From Rosellinia necatrix (taxonomy: Eukaryota > Ascomycota > Sordariomycetes > Xylariales > Xylariaceae): a stretch of 64,000 nt of DNA. Under the pieces are notes generated by a model. The model searched no databases, had not been told where the DNA came from, and saw nothing but the letters and a program-made list of their open reading frames with translations. The first letter of the stretch is position 1. The number at the start of each line of letters is the position of its first letter. The position numbers and the translations under genes are program-made. Where the stretch lies: positions 3,472,001-3,536,000 of the forward strand of contig JAGYVD010000002.1 in NCBI GenBank assembly GCA_021209875.1, written 5' to 3'. This document shows positions 50,339-63,529 of the stretch, piece by piece.

Positions 50339-50596
50339 TTTTATAAATTAAGCGTTAATTAGCTAAATTTAAAAAATATATTTTAATAAAATAAATAGCT
50401 TTAATAAAAAGCTAGTAATTGCAGCTTAAATATTATAATCAGCTTTATAATTAAATTAATAGCTATTAAAGTAAACAGTTAAGCTTATATAAAGTTAACT
50501 TATTTAAATAAACTAATTATAAAACAAGAAAATATATAATTTTTTTTAAACTATATATATAAGCTGGCTAGTTTAATTATTTTTATATAATATAAC

Positions 50597-50917
50597 TGTT
50601 GCGGAGGAACAGATAAATTATATAGGAACAGTAGAATTAGAGCCAAGCAATTAATATAAGCAAGTTAATTCAAGCTTATATTAGTAATTTATTTAGTTAA
50701 ATTATATTATATAAAAATAATCAGACTAGCCAGCTTATATATACAGCTTAAAAAAAATTATATTTTTTTTGTTTTATAATTAGTCCGTTTAAATAAATCA
50801 GGCTTATATAAGCCTGACCGCTTATTTTAACAGCTATTAATTTAGTTATAAAGCTTACTGCAGTATTTAAGCTGTAATTATTAGTTTTTTGCTAAAGCTA
50901 TTTATTTTATAATAATA
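50597..50917 (+). repeat. LTR 1 of the younger element
   Basis: 321 bp. Keeps GTTGCGGAGGAACAG at its start, which is decayed to GTTGTAAAAAAATAA in LTR 2, while its right end is the more mutated of the two. Contains the inverted CAGGCTTATATAAGCCTG with a TATA box. Confidence 0.85.
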
Positions 50918-53900
50918 TATTTTCTAGATTTAGTTAATTAAAGCTTAATTTATAAAATAAATTTTAATAATTGTTTTATATAGTTTTATATATAAAAATA
51001 AATAATAATTTTTATAATTAATTTAAATAATTATTTTTAAATGTTTTATAATTAAAAAGCTTTTTTTAAATAAAAGTTGCTATTTAAAATAATTAAAAGT
51101 AATAAAAAACGTAGTTATTAAAATAATTAACTAGTAAATAATTTTATAAAAACAGTATAAATATTTTTAAATAAATAATAGCTTAGTTTTTTTTGTTTTT
51201 AATTTTTAAATTAATTAGTTAATTTATATATAATTTTTTAAATCGCCGGCATTTTAATACGCGTTAATTTTATATTAACAGCTGTTTTTTAATAATTTTT
51301 AAATAATTTTAAAAATTATGTTTTTTATAAATAATTTTTTTTATTTAATATATGCTATAGCAGGCAGTTTTATATATAATTAATTGTTTTAACTAATATA
51401 AATAATATTAAAATTTATTATATTTAATTTTTTAAGCTGCCGTTTTTTTTTTTTTTTATAAATAATTTTTAAAAATTGTTTTAATTTTTTATATTATAAT
51501 TAAAAACTAATTTTATTTTAAAATAAATATTTTTATATTATTACTGCTACTGCTGTTATAATTACTGCTGCTGCTGCTAATATTACTGCTGTTTTATTTT
51601 TATATTGTTTATTTATTTGTTTATTTTTTTGTTTATTTTTTTTTTTATTTCTGCTACTGCTGCAGCTGCTGCTATTTAAACCGCTGCTATTGCTAAAAAG
51701 CTAGGCTTAATTACTGCTTTTTTTGCTGCTAACTCTGCTTTAAAAAAAACTGCTAAGCTAATAATAATTAATATTATTAATAAAACACTAGCTAATATTT
51801 ATAATATTAAAAATTAAACTTTAAATTTAATAGTTTTATATTTAATTTATGTTTATATATTTTTTAAAATTTTTTATTAATTATATATATTAATTTTATT
51901 TTTAATTTTTTTAATAAGCTTTAAAACTAATCTTTTAATAAAAAGCTTTAAAACTTTTTATATTGCTGCTATAGCTTTTAGTTAATAATATAAATTTTTT
52001 TTTAATAAAAACTAATTAATTTAGCTTTTCTGCTAAGCTTATATTATATTAATAATAAACATGTTAATAATAATAAAATTATTTTTAAAAAACCTGTTAA
52101 AAAAAAAATCGCTTTATAAAAAATAAGTTAAAAAAACGCTTTTATTACGTTTATATTTGCTTAATAATATAAAAAATTAAAAAATATTATTATTAAGTTT
52201 AATATTTTAATTAGCAGTACTATTTTTATATTAGCAGGCATAAATATATTTTTATATAAATAGCTTTGTTTTTTATAAACGTTTTTTTATAAAAATCTTA
52301 TATTACTAAAAATAAACTAGTTTTTATTATAGCTTTTTAAAATAATATAAGCTAAAAAACGTTTTAATAAGCTTTTATTTTTTTAATTTAATTTTTAATA
52401 TAATAGCTTATAAAATTTTTAAAGTTTTTAATTTTTATATTTTTATTAAAGCTGTTATTTTTAATTTAAGCACGCTTTTATTAAAAATAAAATAAAACAA
52501 GCTTAAGTTTAGCTATAATAATTAAAAATAACAGCTTTAAAAAACTAAAAATAATAATATTAATATTAATATTAATAATATTTCTGCTTTAATAAATAAA
52601 GTTATAGCTGCTCTAGCAGCTAAAAAAGTTTTGTTTTAATAAAAGCAAATATTAAAAAAAATAATATTACTAAAAATTTTTTAGCTATATATATTATATA
52701 AAATAATTAAATATAAAATAAGTTTAATAATTTATAAATTTAAAAATATTAATAAATATTATAAAATGTTTAAAAATTATAATTATTTTTTAAATTAATA
52801 GTTATAACGTTTTAATATAAAAACTTTAAATTAAAAAGAAATTATATATTTTAAACTTTTATAATATTTATTAATCGTTTAAAAGTTTTAATTATTAAAA
52901 ATAACTTAAATTTTAACCTAGTTATTTATAAAAAATAAAAAAAAATAAAATACAGTTTTAATATAAAATTAATCTTAATAATAATAATTTTATTAATTTA
53001 TTTATAAAAACAGATATTTAAAAATAATTTAAAAACATTTTTTAATTATAATTAATTAGTTTTTATTGCTTATAAGCTATGTTTTTTTAAATTTTATAAT
53101 TATAATTATAAAAGTTAAATAAAACATAAAAATATTTAAACTAAACGCGTAATAAATTTTTATAAGCTTATCTGCTAATATTTAAACCGTTAAAAATATT
53201 TTATTTATATATTTTATATATTAATATATTATAATTTTATATTAATTCGTTTATTCTTTTTATAATTAATTTAATCGTTTATATATTATTTAAATAAATA
53301 TTTTATATATTTTTAAAATTAAACAAAATATTTTAAAAAGCTTTTTAATGCTATAATTTTTTAGCTATAAAAACGATTATTTTAACTTTAGTTTTAATAG
53401 TTAATATAAAAACAATATTTTATTTTATTATTTTTAAATAAAAAGCTTTTAAAAATTAGCATAATATATTTATATAATAATCTGCGCATTTTTTTATTAT
53501 TTATAAACAAAGCGTTTTTAGCAATTATAAAAGCTTATGCTTTTAAAAAGCTTATTTTAAATTTAATTATTAAAAATCTAGTTTTATATAAATATTTAAT
53601 TAAACAATTAATTACAGCATAATAATCAGCGTTTAAATTAATTAAAAACTATAATAATATCCCGATTATAAAAACTATATCTGCTTTTAATATTACTCCG
53701 TTATATAGCGCTAATTTAATTTTTTTAATAAGGTTTTATTTGTTTTTTATAGCTTAACTTAAATTATATATAAAATTTTTATATAATAAAAAATAGCTAA
53801 TATATAAACTAAATTATTAAATTTATAACGTTTAATAATTTTTTAATATATTAATTATAAGCTAAAAAATCGTTTAAGCTTTTTAATTATAAATTATTTT

Positions 53901-56900
53901 AATTTTTAAAAACTATTTAATATTGTTTTATTTTTAAGTTTATATGTTTTTTAATATTTTATATAATTTTTATTTTTTAGCCTTATAATTTTTATAATAA
54001 AGCATTAAAAATCGTTTATATAAAAATTATAAATATAAATTAATTTTAATATAAAATAAATAAAGCTTTTTAAAAAGCAATTATTTTTAGCATTTTAAAT
54101 ATTAACAAAAACTTTTATATTAAAAAGCAGAGAATTTTTAAATTATACAACGTTTTATTTAATAATATTGTTTTATTTAATTATAAAAGCTTTTAAAAAA
54201 CAGCATGCTATTAGCGTTTTTTAATTTATAAAACGTTTAAAAATATAAAATTATATTAAACTAAAGCATTTTTAAATTAAAATATACTGCTAAAGCTATT
54301 ATAAGCTTAAAATCTTTATAGCAAATATTGCTATATAAGTTATTTATAATATATTTTTAACTAAAAATTATCTTATATTGTAATATATAATTTATATTAT
54401 TTAATATATTTTTTTATTAAACTTATATTAAAATATTTATTTAAATAATAAAAATTTAAAACTTTATTTAGTTTTATTATTTTAATTATTTTTTTAAGCA
54501 ATTTTATTTCTACGTAAATATTAATATAAAATTGCTTGTTTATTAAATAATTTTAAAATTCTTTTAGTTTTTAGTAGTAGTTTTAATAAATTTTTATATA
54601 TATATATTTTTTAGCCTAGCATTTATTTTTTTGTTTTATTTTAATTTACTGCAGGTATAAATACTACGTGTAGTATTTTATGCTTTTATTTTTTATAAAA
54701 CGTTTATTTTAAATTAAATAAATAAGTTTTTATAAAATTAAACTAATTTTAATTATTTAAAACTTTAATAATATTATTTAAATAAATTATTATAATAAAT
54801 ATAAACGTATTATTATTTTTTTAATATTAAATTAAAATTTTAGCTTTTAATTTTTAGCTTAAGCAAAAAGCTGCTAAAAATATTTTACGTGTACATATAT
54901 ATTTTACTAGTTTATTTAATTAATTAGTTAATTAATAAACTGTTTATATTTTAATAATTAATATTTTAAAACTATTTTATAATATTTAATTATTTTAGTT
55001 TTAAAAACAACTTTTAAGCTTTTTTTAAAGCTAATCAGCTTTATATTAAATAAAAAGCTTTATTTTATTTTATATAACTACTTTATTTTTTATATTTAAG
55101 CTTAAAAGCTTTTTTAGCTTATAGTTTATTTTTATTTTTAATTTTTAATTGTTTTTTAGTTTAAAAATATTTTAAAAAATTATAAGTTTATATAGCTATA
55201 TATTATAAGCGCTACTTTTAGCAGTATATTTTTTAGCTGCTTTTATTTTTAATTTTTGCTCCGCTAGTTAGCTTTTTTAAAATTTATTAGTTAAATTAAA
55301 ACTATTTTTATAAAAAACAGAAGTAATAAAAATATTTTTAAGCTGATATGCAGTTATAAGTTTAATATTTTATATATTTAATATAATAAAAAATTTAAAA
55401 GCTTAAATTTAATTTTAATAATTTATTTAATAAAAGCTTTATTTATATTAATTGTTAGTTTTTCTGCTTTTTTAATAAAATTTTTTTATTAAACTTAATA
55501 TTTTATATAATAATTATTTTATTTAATTTAAAAATTTATCCGCAAGATAAATTATAAACTTAATAGCTTATAAAATATTTTATATAAATATAAACTTTAG
55601 TTTTATATTTTTATTAATTATATTTAACAAGTTTATTAATTTTTATTATATAAGCTTTATATTTATATATATATATTTTATTTTAATTAAAATATAAATT
55701 GTTTATTAGTTTTTAATATGTTTTAAAATATATTAATAAAATAAATATTTAAACTAGTTTTTAAAACATAATAAAACACGTAATAATTTTTGCAGCAGAA
55801 AAGCTTTTATTATATAATTAAACTATTATTTTTACAGCTTTTAGCTATAACTTTTTAAAAGTTCTGCTTTTTAATATTTTAATAGTTTAATTAATAATTT
55901 TTAACTAATATGTTTTAACGCGCTATTTAATTTAAAAACTTTAATAAATATTAGTTTATTTTTAATTTTTAATATTTAATTTAACGCTTATATTTTATTA
56001 AGCTTTTAATAATAATTACTTTTTTTATTATTACTTTAGATTTTATATATTAAAAATTTAAATTATTTTATTATTTAATATTTAAATTTTATAATTAAAT
56101 TAATATCTACTTTTTAACTTTAATTAAAAAATATACATATAAATTATACTGCTGTACTTTTTTTAATAATAAATATTTAGTTTAATTTATTATATTTTTA
56201 AAAATAATTAAACAGATTTTAATAAATATGCTAAAACAGGCAGGCTATATGCTGTTTTAAGCGCTTTTTATCGATTTTTTTTTTAATATATGTTTTAGCA
56301 CAGCTTTTATATTTAATTTATAAAATTTTTAAATTTTTATATTTTTATTTTATATATAAACATTTATAAAACGTTTTATTTTAAATAACCTGATTTTAAA
56401 TATTATAAATTTTAAAAATTTAATTTTAGCTTTTAAAAGTTTTTTATAAAACGGTATAAACGTTTAAAAGTTTTAAATATAGTTGCAGCACTTAAACTAG
56501 CAGCGCTTGTTTAAATAAAATTAAAAAAATTATATAAATTAATTATTAATACATTGTTTAAATAAATAAAAATAAGCTTATATTTAAAAAAAATTAAATT
56601 ATATTATTTAAATAAGTTAGCAACGATTATATTATTTTTATATTTTTATATTTTAATATATAATTAATTTTGTATTACTAGATTTTTTTGTTTAAACAAA
56701 CTTTTAATATAATATTTATATAAAATTTTTAATTAAAGTTATATTTTTAAAACTATATTTATAAACTATTTTTTTAAATATATTAAATATTTTATATATA
56801 ATTTTTATGTTTTTTAAAATTAAAAATTTTATAGTTTTTATTTAAACTATTTTTTATTATAAATAATTATAAATAAATTAAGTTTTAAAAGCGATTTATT

Positions 56901-58048
56901 ATTTATTAAATATAAAACGCTATAATTATTAATTAATATATTATTAAAAATATATAACGTTTAAACTTTAAAATAGTAAATATTTTAGCAGTTTAAGCAG
57001 TGCTTTTAAAAAATAAAATTAATTATTATAAAATTTATTTTAAAATTAAACTATTTATTAAACTAGTTTTTACTGCCGCTAGTTTTATTATTAAGCTTTT
57101 TTAAAATATAAATTGTTTAAATATTTTTAGCTTTAATTATTAATAATTTATTTAAGCAATTTTTAACGTATAGCTTTTTAACATGTTTTAATTTAATTAA
57201 TTATTTTTTTTTTAATTAGTTTTGCTTATAACAGCTAGTTAAAAAATCATATATTTTTTTTAAGCTTTATTTATAAATATTACTAGCGTTAAGCCTATAT
57301 AAATACTATTGCTTATTAATTAATTTATTTATATAATTATTTAAATTTTTATAAAATAATTTATTTAATTTTCTGCCCAGCTAATCTTTTTATATTTAAT
57401 TGTTTAATATAATAAAATTGGTGCTAATTTTTAAGTTTTATATTATATTAAATATTAAAACTTTTAAAAACTTTTATATTTATTAAATAATATAATTTTT
57501 TTTTATAATTTTTTTTGCTATATTAATAAGTTTAGCACTAGTTTAATTTAAAGCTAGTTTTTTATAAAAAGCTTTTAAAAAAGTTTTAGTTGCAAGCATT
57601 TTTTAAACTTTAAAAAAATTATAAGCAATAGTTTATAAATAAGCTATTTATTATTTTTTATATTACTTACTAGTTTTAATATTTTTTATTTAATATGTTT
57701 AAAAACTTAAGCGTATTTTTTAAATTATTATTTAAGTTTATAAAGCTAAAAAGCTAATTAATTATAAAAAGCAATAATAATTATTTAAATCGTTTATTTT
57801 TATTTTTATTTATTATAGCCGCAATTTTATATATTTAATTTTAATAGTTTTTTATTTATTTATATAATACTAAATATTTAATAAACTTAGCTAAGCTTAT
57901 ATTATATAATATTATAACTTTTTATAATTTTTTAAAATGTTTAAAATTAATCTGTTAAGTTATAAGTTTAAAATTTTTATTTTTACGTGTTTTTTTAAGT
58001 TTAGCAATAATTTAATATTTTATTAAAAATATTAGTTTAATATTAAAA

Positions 58049-58251
58049 TGAGAGGAGCACCATGGGGGTGTAAAGTGTGTATTATAAAAGATGAAGAACT
58101 AGCAATTCTAGGCTAAGCTAAAGTTTTACCTAGGTGTGGGCTAGGGCCCACATACATGGGGCTAGGCCCAATTAGGTTGTGCCTGTGGCCACGGGCCACA
58201 GCACCCCAAGCGAGGGGCTTATGTAAGCGCTCCCTCTACGCGCGCGTATCA
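58049..58251 (-). mobile_element. Undecayed solo LTR (203 bp), TSD TAAAA
   Basis: TGAGAGGAGCACCATGGGGG to ACGCGCGCGTATCA, with TAAAA on both sides (58,044-58,048 and 58,252-58,256). It is the reverse complement of the LTR family of the 11-18 kb element and the best-preserved copy in the window. It sits in the decayed interior of the younger element, so it inserted after that element did. Keeps the palindromes GGGCTAGGGCCC and GGCCACGGGCC and a GGGGCTTATGTAAGC box. Confidence 0.92.
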
Positions 58252-58559
58252 TAAAAAAATAAATTATTTTTGCTACGTTTAAATTTATAATATTTTAAAA
58301 ATTTTTATTTTTAGCGTAAATTTTAAACTTTTTAAACTAGCAAAACTAATTTATTAAACCGTTTAAAATAATAAGCTTAATATAATTAATTGCTATAATA
58401 AAAAATAAATTGCGAAGTTTTAATAATTAAATTAAATAATCGTTTTAAATATAAAATAAATAAAAATAAAAAATAAAATTTTTAAATTAATAAGCTTTAA
58501 AACAAAAATCGTTTTTATAATAAAAAGCACCGGCTTAATTAATAAACCAGGCTTATAAC

Positions 58560-58880
58560 TGTTGTAAAAAAATAAATAAATTATATAAAAACAATAAAAT
58601 TAAAGCTAAGCAATTAATATAAACAAATTAATTTAAGCTTATATTAATAATCTATTTAATTAAATTATATTATATAAAAATAATCAGACTAGCCAGCTTA
58701 TATATACAGCTTAAAAAAAATTATATTTTTTCTGCCTTATAATTAGTCCGTTTAAATAGGTCGGGTTTATACAAGCCCGACCGCTTACTTTAACAGCTAC
58801 TAACTTAGCTACAAAGCTTATTACAGCACTTAGGCTACAATTACCAGCCTTCTGCCAAGGCTATCTACTTCATCGTGACA
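58560..58880 (+). repeat. LTR 2 of the younger element
   Basis: 321 bp; the right third is GC-normal (CAGCACTTAGGCTACAATTA, CAGCCTTCTGCCAAGGC, ATCGTGACA) while the left part is decayed. Same motif order as LTR 1 throughout, including ATCAGACTAGCCAGCTTATA, identical in both. Confidence 0.88.
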
Positions 58881-58989
58881 ATAATTAAACTAAATAGATT
58901 ATTATTATAAGTTTAAATTAACTTGCTTATATTAATCGCTTGGCTTTAATTCTACTGGTCTTATACAATTTATCTGTTCTTCTGCAACA

Positions 58990-60945
58990 AAAACTATATT
59001 TAAAAATATATTTATTAAAATAACAAACAAAGTTTATTTTTTAATTAAACAGCAGAAGTTATAAACAGTATATATATAGCTTATAAAACATAGGTTTATA
59101 AAGCTGGTTAGTTTTAGTTATATTAGTCCAAGTTTAATAGTTAGTTTACAAGCTATTTAGCAATTATTTAATATAAAAGTATATAATAGTTTGCTTATAT
59201 CAGCCTGTGCACTAATACTTTTTTATAAGCACTGCTTATAAAATATATTGTTAAAACATCACATAATTAATTTATTAAAGAATGTTTAAAAAAAAAACTA
59301 GTTTATATAAAAGATTTAAAAAACAATTAAAAAATAAAACTATAAATTAATAAATAAATTATTAAATTTAAAAATATATAATAATACTATAAAACTGCTT
59401 AATAATTAAATTAAAAATTTTTATTTTATAGATTTTTAAACAAAGAATATATATATATAAAATATAATTTTAATATTATATTTATAAATATTATATATAT
59501 AAACTAAAAACTATTTTTAAATAATTTTATTATATAATTAATATATATAACTACCTATAGTTTATTATGTTAAATAAAAGCTTTTTAATAAATTTATTTA
59601 TTTATATTAAATATTTTTTAAAATATTACCACGCTTTTAATAATTAATAAATCTTTTTATAGATCAATCAACACTTTTATTAAAATATTAATAAAAAGCT
59701 AGCTTATAATAAAACAGGCAAACAAAGCTTTTAAAGCTATTATAAGCTGTTTATAAACAGCTTAAAAATAAAAATAAATAAAACTTTTAAAAATAAATAA
59801 ATAAAAAAAAAGCCAAGCAAAAAGTAAAAAAAACATAAATAATATTAAAACTTAATTAATAAACATTAAAACAAATAAAAATAATATTAAACGCTAAAAA
59901 GAATATTAGCAGATAAAACTAAAAAAACGCTATTTCTGTTTTTAATTAACAAAATGAATATAAAAACAACAGCTAAAAATAATCTGTTTTAATATAATAA
60001 AAAACAACTGCCTAATTAACTAATAAAAAAATTATAAACTATTTAAACCTAACTTTTAAAAACAAAAAAATATAGCTATATTAATAAGATAAACAAATAA
60101 GGCAGCTAAAATATAAATAAAAATAAGCCTGGCTATAATAATAAAAAAATTAATATAATATTTATAATAAAACATTAATATAATATTTATAATAAAACAT
60201 TAAACAGCTTATAAAATAAAATAAAATTAACTTATAAACAGTTTAATAATAAAATAAAACGTTATAAAAATTAAAATAATTTATAAAGCTAATTATTATT
60301 AAAAAAAAAGAAAAGAAAAACAGGCAGCTTAAACGCTTTATATAGCTATATATAAAGCAGTAAAAAATAAAGCTTAATAAAATTTTAAAAAATAATTATA
60401 TATAAATATTTAAAATATTTACAAAGTATATAAAAACTAACAAATAATAGATAAGAAAAATATTATAAAACATTTAAATAAATAAAACTAATAAAAATAT
60501 ATATTTATATATAAATAAAAATTATAAATAAACAAAAACTTAATAAAAAAATCTTTATATATAAACTTAAAATATAAATATAAAAACTATAAAACAGCTT
60601 ATAACCAGCTTATAACTTTTAAAAAAATAAAAAATAATAATATTATAAATAATATTTATAAAAAACATTAATATATAATCTAATATAAATAAATTATTAT
60701 ATATTTTTATTTTAAATAATTATTAAATAATTTATAAACTAATTATTAAACTTAAACTAATATAATTAAAACTAACCAGTGTTATAAAACTATATTTTAT
60801 AAGCTATAGATATATTATTTATAACTTCTGCTACTTAGCTAAAAAATAGATTTTATTTGCTACTTTAATAAGTATACTTTTAGGCATAGCCTATTATAAA
60901 TATATTATATAAAAATTTATAAATAAAAACAAAAAAAATTTATCT
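58990..60945. other. AT-rich decayed DNA beyond the nested elements
   Basis: No gene. 59,030-59,220 carries pieces similar to the LTR (GTATATATATAGCTTATA, AAAGCTGGTTAGTTTTAG). A 32-bp direct duplication containing TTAATATAATATTTATAATA occurs at about 60,150-60,201. Otherwise nothing recognisable. Confidence 0.6.
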
Positions 60946-60949
60946 TATT

Positions 60950-61259
60950 TAAATTATAACTAAGTGCAAGTATATAAAGTAGGTCAAGTGTATCATGGCC
61001 CACAGCCATGATGGCCCTGATTGGCTAAATGGATGGGTGGCCTGGCGGCCCCTGATTGGTCCGCCGGCTGGGTGGGTACAAGTACAAGGTGGTGAATATG
61101 GTAGGCCAGCCATATGGTGAATGACCAGTAGTATGTACAAGTAGGAATTCCGGCCGTCGGCCCTGTATGTAGTTTTCTCTTTTCTTCAACCTTAGTTTTT
61201 CTTCCCAATACATAGGTATAGTTGGCATTGCTCCAACTGCTGTTATTGCAGCCATTATA
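60950..61259 (+). repeat. Dispersed repeat, best-preserved copy of the 3.4 and 19.5 kb family
   Basis: Contains AACTAAGTGCAAGTATATAA (as at 47,370), a CATGGCCCACAGCCATG hairpin, CCTGATTGGC, GGTGGCCTGGCGGCCCCTGA, GGAATTCCGGCCGTCGGCCC, and the end CATAGGTATAGTTGGCATTG through GCAGCCATTATA. Combines parts found separately at 3,421-3,535, 19,470-19,580 and 19,761-19,815, so probably represents the fuller repeat. A short open frame across it is chance. Confidence 0.75.
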
Positions 61260-61262
61260 ATA

Positions 61263-61400
61263 AAGCAGAAAAAATATAATTTTTTTTAAGCTGTATATAT
61301 AAGCTAGCTAATTTAATTATTTTTATATATTATAACTTAATTAAATTAATTATTATTATAAGTTTAAATTAATTTGTTTTTTTTTTAATTGTTTAGCTTA
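61263..61400 (-). repeat. Truncated LTR fragment of the 45-59 kb element family
   Basis: AGCAGAAAAAATATAATTTT, TTTTTAAGCTGTATATATAA, AGTTTAAATTAATTTGTTT follow the inner part of the reverse-complement LTR; the first ~150 bp of the LTR are missing because the preceding repeat abuts it. It marks the right end of the AT-rich block. Confidence 0.7.
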
Positions 61401-61469
61401 AATTTTATTATTATTTTATAATAGTTATAAGCTTGGTTTATTACTGTAGCTAATATTTTTTATCTATAA

Positions 61470-62839
61470 CAGGGAAGTGTTTATACCTACTCCAGCCAAC
61501 CAATCTACTCAGCATTATCTAGGTTAAATTAAATAAAAGTAGGTACCTATTTTAGGCAGGTACTTTAAGTACGCCTAGGCATACATACTTACCTAAATGG
61601 GCATAGGTATCTAGGTAGGTTTCTAGGTAGTCAACTTGTTGCTCTTTCAATATGAAGCACCAATGCTGGCCACCTAGACTAGATGTTAATATTACTACTA
61701 ATTTGAAGTACCTAGTGTACCTAGGTACATACACTACAAATACTAAGTGCTTGTCAAGTAGATGTCTTGGCTTGTGCATTGTTTTCTTTCAACAATGGCA
61801 GCAACACAATAATGAGGCCGGGGTGGGACTGATGTACCCTTTGCGTACTAGCCAATATTGGTAATAATCGGCAGATGCTACTACGTGCGTGTCAAGTGTC
61901 ATGGTGTGCTGATCTGGTCACGTGATACAAGAGACATTTAGGCTAGGTCAAGAGTGATAAGGTTTCAAGTTACGTGCCTTTGGCTTTGGTCATGTACACA
62001 ATGTGAACAGAAGCCAGAAGTTTGTTACGCTGTCTGTCGCTATTCCAAAAGATGAGGAATGCTTATCACAGGTTATTTAGTGGCTCTCGTCCTTAAAACC
62101 TTGCACAATGAATAGAAGAGAACAGAATACGCTGATGGGTAAGTCTTGGCCAATGCTCTCCCCCTTGTTCATTCCATTTTTGTCCTTGGAAGTTTGGACC
62201 AGCAACACGCCATCTGCCGCCCTACGCAAGAACCCAAAAATCCGCGCCGAATAAGCCTCCAGGGGTTTAGATGTGTAGGCTGCCAGCATCACCATGCCGG
62301 ACTCCTGACGATCGTGGGATCTCTGGGGTCAGAAATATGCACAGAACCACTCGTGGAGCTCGCGCCACTCGCTGTTGGAATGTTTTGTTTGTTGGGGTTC
62401 GGAGTTCGTGGTGGCGGCCTCACGACCTCGCTGGTGTTTCTGGTTACAAGTGTGTTCCTGAACGCCGACGAGGAGGGCTCTATCATCGTATCAGTAGAGA
62501 TGATCCCACAACGGGACAAAACCCAACGAGCCGTGGTACTCTCATAGTACCAATGTTGGTATTGTGACTTGGGACGGTTGGCACCGGTCGGGGATGTTTA
62601 TCGACCACCACTTCTGTAAATGGTGGTCACAGGGCCTGGCGGGTGCACTGCCTTGCCGGATCTCTTATTTGATTCTCATGATAGGAGCTTGGATAGCGTA
62701 CCTGCCGCTCCCTCGAGCAATTACTTTTGTCTACTCAGCCGCAATCTGGAGTTTGGCCCGTGACTTGAATGGGATCTCCCCTTTCCATACTCTCAACGAT
62801 TTCCTCAAGCTCACCTAAGACACGATACTGTCCGCTGAC
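61470..62839. other. Upstream region of Med22, unresolved coding potential
   Basis: 61,530-61,740 is rich in CCTAGGTA/GTACCTAG palindromes. From about 62,100 the composition looks coding-like: a frame at 62,146-62,547 on the plus strand contains a hydrophobic stretch (LAPLAVGMFCLLGFG) and a later frame at 62,564-62,818 contains two more, but overlapping minus-strand frames are equally open and I recognise no family. A small membrane-protein gene on the plus strand with introns is possible but not supported well enough to annotate. Confidence 0.35.
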
Positions 62840-63529
62840 ATGCCTGACCTGCTAGATCGGCATAACAAGATCATGGCTGCGATACTCACTCGGTTCCGCA
62901 ACATGGTGCTCGCAGCCACTGAGCCGCTTCCCACTGCCGCGGCGATTCCGCAGGCATCCCTCAACGCGATGACCATGAATAACGAGGTCTCCGCGCTGGT
63001 AAGTGCTTCCATGTTGACACTCAGGCCGAAAGTTTCTGATTCCCCTTCCCCTTCCCCCGTCTTCCCCTCTGACGCTGTGGGCTGGCTCTACTTGCTGCGC
63101 TAGCTGCTAGCCAACTCTATTCCCTTGATCTACCTTCTCACCCTCCACCACGGATGATGCATTCATAGGCACATATAGCCTGCTTCTTCCATCCAGCGGT
63201 CTGCGCATGAGACAAACCTGCTATATAGCTAACACATTCTCCGGGTATAGATCAAAGAGGTGGAAAACCTGCTAGCTCTGACACGCGAAATCAAGCAACT
63301 CTGGATCGCCGGCCCGCTTCGCAAGCCGGGCGATGCCGACGAGAAGAGCCGTGATAAAGAGATGGACGAGAAAGCCTTCCAGGTCTCTAAGCTCTACAAC
63401 CGCCTTGTGGAGCTGCAAAGCGAGAACACTAAGAACGCCACCCAGCAGACTCCTGTTGTTGCCGAAGACGGACAGCATGTTGACGTCAAGAGGGACAACG
63501 GTGATGTCTCTATCAAGTATGAAAGCTGA
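62840..63529 (+). CDS. med22: Mediator complex subunit 22 (Med22/Srb6, Surf5 family)
   Basis: Two exons, 62,840-62,998 and 63,251-63,529, with a 252-nt intron (GTAAGT...ATAG, branch GCTAAC at about 63,225), give 145 residues. Med22 is a head-module subunit of Mediator, which links transcription factors to RNA polymerase II in the nucleus. Family features seen: LLDRHNKIMAAILTRFRNMV near the N terminus, then NNEVSALIKEVENLLALTREIKQLWIAGPL spanning the exon join, followed by a charged helical region (DEKAFQVSKLYNRLVELQSE) and an acidic tail. An in-frame TAA 24 nt upstream limits the exon; homologues often have a few more residues, so a small upstream exon cannot be excluded and the exact start is uncertain. 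Confidence 0.82.

Larger units (their letters stand above)
50597..58880 (+). mobile_element. Younger LTR retrotransposon, 8.3 kb, nested
   Basis: Two 321-bp direct repeats, 50,597-50,917 and 58,560-58,880, both starting TGTTG; the second ends ATCGTGACA and the first ATAATAATA at the same place, the expected C-to-T/G-to-A form. Flanks are ATAAC (50,592-50,596) and ATAAT (58,881-58,885), a 5-bp duplication with one C-to-T change. It is inserted in the right LTR of an inverted older relative. The 7.6-kb interior is almost pure A/T, so no protein survives and the superfamily is unknown. Since fungal LTRs often start TGTCACGA, the element may actually read on the minus strand. Confidence 0.88.
45784..58989 (-). 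mobile_element. Older LTR element, inverted, interrupted by a younger relative
   Basis: Left LTR 45,784-46,075 (TGCCACGATGAAGTGGATAG...) and right LTR in two pieces, 50,379-50,596 and 58,886-58,989 (ending TTCTGCAACA), are reverse complements of the LTR at 58,560-58,880. The two right pieces add up to 322 bp, equal to a full LTR. The interior left of 50,379 is the reverse complement of the interior of the younger element from 50,918 rightwards, traceable to at least about 48,060 versus 52,600. The left LTR's outer half is hardly mutated and the rest strongly so. No target duplication was found for this older element. The interior is shorter than the younger element's, so part is deleted. 'Minus' means relative to the younger copy; true transcription direction is unknown. 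Confidence 0.82.
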
